7,509 nucleotides of DNA from Tenericutes bacterium HGW-Tenericutes-5. GTDB taxonomy: Bacteria > Bacillota_I > Bacilli_A > Izemoplasmatales > Hujiaoplasmataceae. Positions 5,379 through 7,509 of the stretch are shown here, one piece after another. The stretch spans positions 1 to 7,509 of the forward strand of contig PGXI01000071.1 of the NCBI GenBank assembly GCA_002839125.1, read 5' to 3'. Numbering within the stretch: position 1 is the first letter of the stretch; each line of letters begins with the position of its first letter. The notes under the pieces are model-generated. The model searched no databases. It had not been told where the DNA came from and saw nothing but the letters and a program-made list of their open reading frames with translations. The translations under genes were made by a program, and so were the position numbers.

Positions 5379-6686
5379 TTAATCACGATTACGCAAAATA
5401 ATCGAAATTGGTGTCCCAAAAAGGTCAAAATTCTCTCTAATCCTGTTCTCTAAGAACCGATAATACGAGAAATGCAGCGCATTAGTATCATTCACAAACA
5501 ATACAAATGTCGGACATTTCACCTTCACTTGGGTAGCGTAATAAACTTTAATAATTTTTTGATTATGTTCTTTCGGTGGTGAAATAATCATTGCTTCGGA
5601 AATCACTTCATTTAAAATCGAGGTTGAAACTCTTCTACTATAGTTTTCAAATGTTTTCTTAATTATCGGAAACAATGTATGGATTCTTGATTTGGTTTTA
5701 GCCGATAAAAAGACAATTGGAATATAGGATAAGAATCTAAACTCATTCCTAATCATTTCTTCCCACTCATGCATCGTCTTATCAGTCTTTTCAATCGCAT
5801 CCCATTTATTAACAACAATAATTAATGCTTTCTTATTTTCAATTGCGTATCCCGCAATATTCTTATCAGTTGCGACAATTCCTGTTGTAGCATCTAAAAT
5901 CATTAAACAGATATCACTTCTGTCAATTGCTTGCATCGCTCTTAGATTAGCATATTTATCGATATTCTCATAAATCTTGCCACGTTTTTTCATTCCGGCA
6001 GTATCGATAACAACATACTTTTCTCCATCAATGGTAAAAGGTGTATCAATCGAATCTGTCGTAGTACCTTCAATATCGGAAACGATAACTCTTTCATAAC
6101 CAAGCAAAGTATTGGTTAAAGAACTTTTACCAACATTTGGTCTTCCGATTACGGAGATCTTAACGGTATCTTCGCTATAATCAATTGATTCTTTCTCAGG
6201 AAAATGACTAACTACTTCATCAAGCAAATCACCAATACCAATTCCATGAATTGAGGAGATATTCATAACTTTAGTTGCTCCTAATTCATAAAAATCATAA
6301 ATTGAATCTCGATACTTCTGTGTATCAACTTTATTAACCGCAACGATAACGGGCTTATTAGATTGATAAAGGATATTCATAACATCTTTATCACTCGGTA
6401 AAAGACCGCTTTTACCATCAACCGCAAAAATTATTACGTCAGCTTCAGTTATTGCAATTTCTGCTTGAGCTTTAATCTCAGTTAAAAAAGGTGCATCGTT
6501 AATCTCGATGCCCCCTGTATCAATTACGGTAAATTTCTTATTTAACCAGGATCCTTCGGCATAAATTCTATCCCTAGTTATTCCTGGGGCGTCATCAGTG
6601 ATTGACTTTCTTTCACCGACTATGCGGTTGAAAAGGGTTGACTTCCCGACGTTAGGACGGCCAACAATCGCAACTACTGGTAACAT
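5379..6686 (-). CDS. der: ribosome-assembly GTPase Der (EngA)
   Basis: A 435-residue tandem GTPase that acts in late maturation of the 50S ribosomal subunit and is essential in the bacteria studied. GTPase domain 1 shows GRPNVGKS at 9-16, DTGG at 56-59 and NKVD at 118-121. GTPase domain 2 shows GRPNVGKS at 181-188, DTAG at 228-231, NKWD at 293-296 and SAK at 328-330. A C-terminal KH-like domain spans about 352-435. Length and order match Bacillus Der (436 residues). The ATG follows GGTGG by 6 nt and gives the canonical N-terminus (MLPVVAIVGRPNVGKS). It starts 19 nt after the stop of the S1-domain gene with no terminator between, so the two are probably co-transcribed, a pairing of ribosome-related genes also found close together in Bacillus. 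Confidence 0.98.
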   Translation of the reverse strand: MLPVVAIVGRPNVGKSTLFNRIVGERKSITDDAPGITRDRIYAEGSWLNKKFTVIDTGGIEINDAPFLTEIKAQAEIAITEADVIIFAVDGKSGLLPSDKDVMNILYQSNKPVIVAVNKVDTQKYRDSIYDFYELGATKVMNISSIHGIGIGDLLDEVVSHFPEKESIDYSEDTVKISVIGRPNVGKSSLTNTLLGYERVIVSDIEGTTTDSIDTPFTIDGEKYVVIDTAGMKKRGKIYENIDKYANLRAMQAIDRSDICLMILDATTGIVATDKNIAGYAIENKKALIIVVNKWDAIEKTDKTMHEWEEMIRNEFRFLSYIPIVFLSAKTKSRIHTLFPIIKKTFENYSRRVSTSILNEVISEAMIISPPKEHNQKIIKVYYATQVKVKCPTFVLFVNDTNALHFSYYRFLENRIRENFDLFGTPISIILRNRD

Positions 6687-6705
6687 AATACCACCAACTT
6701 ATCTA

Positions 6706-7509
6706 TTATTTTTTATATTGTTCAAACAAATCAGCCAAACTTTGATTTCCACTTACATTTTCTTGTAAATTGCTTTCATATTCAGCACGATTCTTCTTTT
6801 CCGCTATCTTCTTGATTGAAACTGTTAATTTCCAATCCTTTGGATAAAACTCCATCACTTCAACTGTGATAATATCATCTACTCTTAAAACATCTTCAAC
6901 ACGATTAACTCTTTCAGTTGAAATTTCACTGATTGGTAAGAAACCTTCAACTTCTTCAACTTTAACTATCGCGCCTTTTTCTTCAGTTCTTAAAACTGTA
7001 GCACTAACATGTTCACCAGTTTTTAACTTTAAATCTGCCCATGGGTTATACTCTAAATGTTTTTTTGATAAAGAAAATTGTTTTTTCTTCTTGTCGATTG
7101 AAGTGATTTCTAATTCTAGTTCACTTCCAACTTCTACCATACCAGCTAAATTTTCACTTGGATTCCATGAATAATCATATCTGCTTAATAAACCAACAAC
7201 TTCTTTTTCAACTTCCATTAACATTCCAAATTGCATTTTTCTAACTACTTTAGCCATAACTTTTTGTCCAACTTTATAGTTGTCTAAGAAATTCTCCCAA
7301 GGAGTAGGTTGTAAAGCTTTTAATGAAAGACTAATCTTCTTACCTTTAACTTTAATAACCTTAGCTTTAAGTTCTTCACCAACTGTTAAATATTCTTCAA
7401 CATTCTTAACATGATAATGAGAAACTTCAGAGATATGAATTAATCCATCAACATGGTCACTAATCTTCGCAAACGCACCAAAATCAGTTAATCTTTCGAT
7501 TCTTACAGT
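6706..7509 (-). CDS. rpsA: ribosomal protein S1-like RNA-binding protein (multi-S1 domain), 5' end missing
   Basis: The frame is open from the right edge to the TAA at 6706, giving 267 residues of the C-terminal part; the start is outside the window. Three S1 (OB-fold) RNA-binding domains are visible. The first, residues about 1-66, is nearly complete (RLTDFGAFAKISDHVDGLIHISE, with the FGAF and GLIHISE signatures). The second, about 76-148, is more diverged (GQKVMAKVVRKMQFGMLMEV and GLLSRYDYSW). The third, about 160-232, reads GEHVSATVLRTEEKGAIVKV and EGFLPISEIS. A charged tail ending SLADLFEQYKK follows. The arrangement resembles the Firmicute YpfD/RpsA-like proteins with about four S1 domains and about 380 residues, so probably one domain is missing here. 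It likely binds mRNA or 30S subunits. An internal ATG at 7257 falls in the middle of domain 2 and is not the start. It leads directly into der. Confidence 0.93.
   Translation of the reverse strand, partial: TVRIERLTDFGAFAKISDHVDGLIHISEVSHYHVKNVEEYLTVGEELKAKVIKVKGKKISLSLKALQPTPWENFLDNYKVGQKVMAKVVRKMQFGMLMEVEKEVVGLLSRYDYSWNPSENLAGMVEVGSELELEITSIDKKKKQFSLSKKHLEYNPWADLKLKTGEHVSATVLRTEEKGAIVKVEEVEGFLPISEISTERVNRVEDVLRVDDIITVEVMEFYPKDWKLTVSIKKIAEKKNRAEYESNLQENVSGNQSLADLFEQYKK

Noticed and set aside
6866..7174. Plus-strand open frame of 102 codons
   Set aside because: Antisense to S1 domains 2 and 3, whose minus-strand frame has clear family motifs.
6706..7257. S1 protein starting at the ATG at 7257 (183 residues)
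   Set aside because: The frame stays open to the right edge and the upstream codons encode a good S1 domain; the ATG lies inside domain 2, so the gene is truncated by the window, not short.

Overview
This window looks like chromosomal DNA from an AT-rich, low-GC Gram-positive bacterium. The likely source is a walled Firmicute relative or a standard-code Mollicute (Acholeplasma/Izemoplasma or Erysipelotrichia-like). Three things support this. The gene set and order resemble Bacillus subtilis (ypfD/rpsA-like, der and hup in one direction; rdgB followed by a ysnB/yfcE-type gene). Shine-Dalgarno sites are purine-rich, with AAGGAGG before hup and GAGGTGAT before the protease gene. All 14 tryptophan codons I checked are TGG and every visible stop is TAA or TAG, which argues against the UGA=Trp code of Mycoplasma and Spiroplasma. 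The exact taxon cannot be fixed from this sequence.

Layout, left to right. Positions 1-1833 (minus) hold the first 611 codons of a large sensor-like protein cut by the window edge: TPR-like helices, a GAF-like region, a PAS-like region and the start of a degenerate GGDEF-like domain. It overlaps the 3' end of a YfcE/YsnB-type phosphoesterase gene, which overlaps the 3' end of rdgB (ITP/XTP pyrophosphatase), so these three form a tight minus-strand operon. Next upstream is a KtrA/TrkA-type potassium-channel regulator. It has a near-perfect promoter and a weak hairpin terminator that contains its own stop codon and sits immediately before rdgB. A 144-bp divergent promoter region separates it from a plus-strand gene for a CPBP (CAAX-type) intramembrane protease, which ends in a strong terminator.

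From 4953 to the right edge everything is on the minus strand again: hup (HU protein) with its own promoter and terminator, then der (ribosome-assembly GTPase) 19 nt downstream of a gene for a multi-S1-domain protein that is cut by the right edge. The S1 and Der genes look co-transcribed and both concern ribosome function. HU follows with a separate promoter embedded in an unusual phased A-tract and inverted-repeat region.

Most of the window is housekeeping. The parts most worth a second look are the truncated TPR-GAF-PAS-GGDEF-like protein coupled to nucleotide-pool genes, the extracytoplasmic FxLYD-like domain inside the CPBP protease, the apparently SD-less rdgB start just after a terminator, and the curved-DNA-like hup upstream region. 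I saw no mobile element, CRISPR array, tRNA or rRNA.
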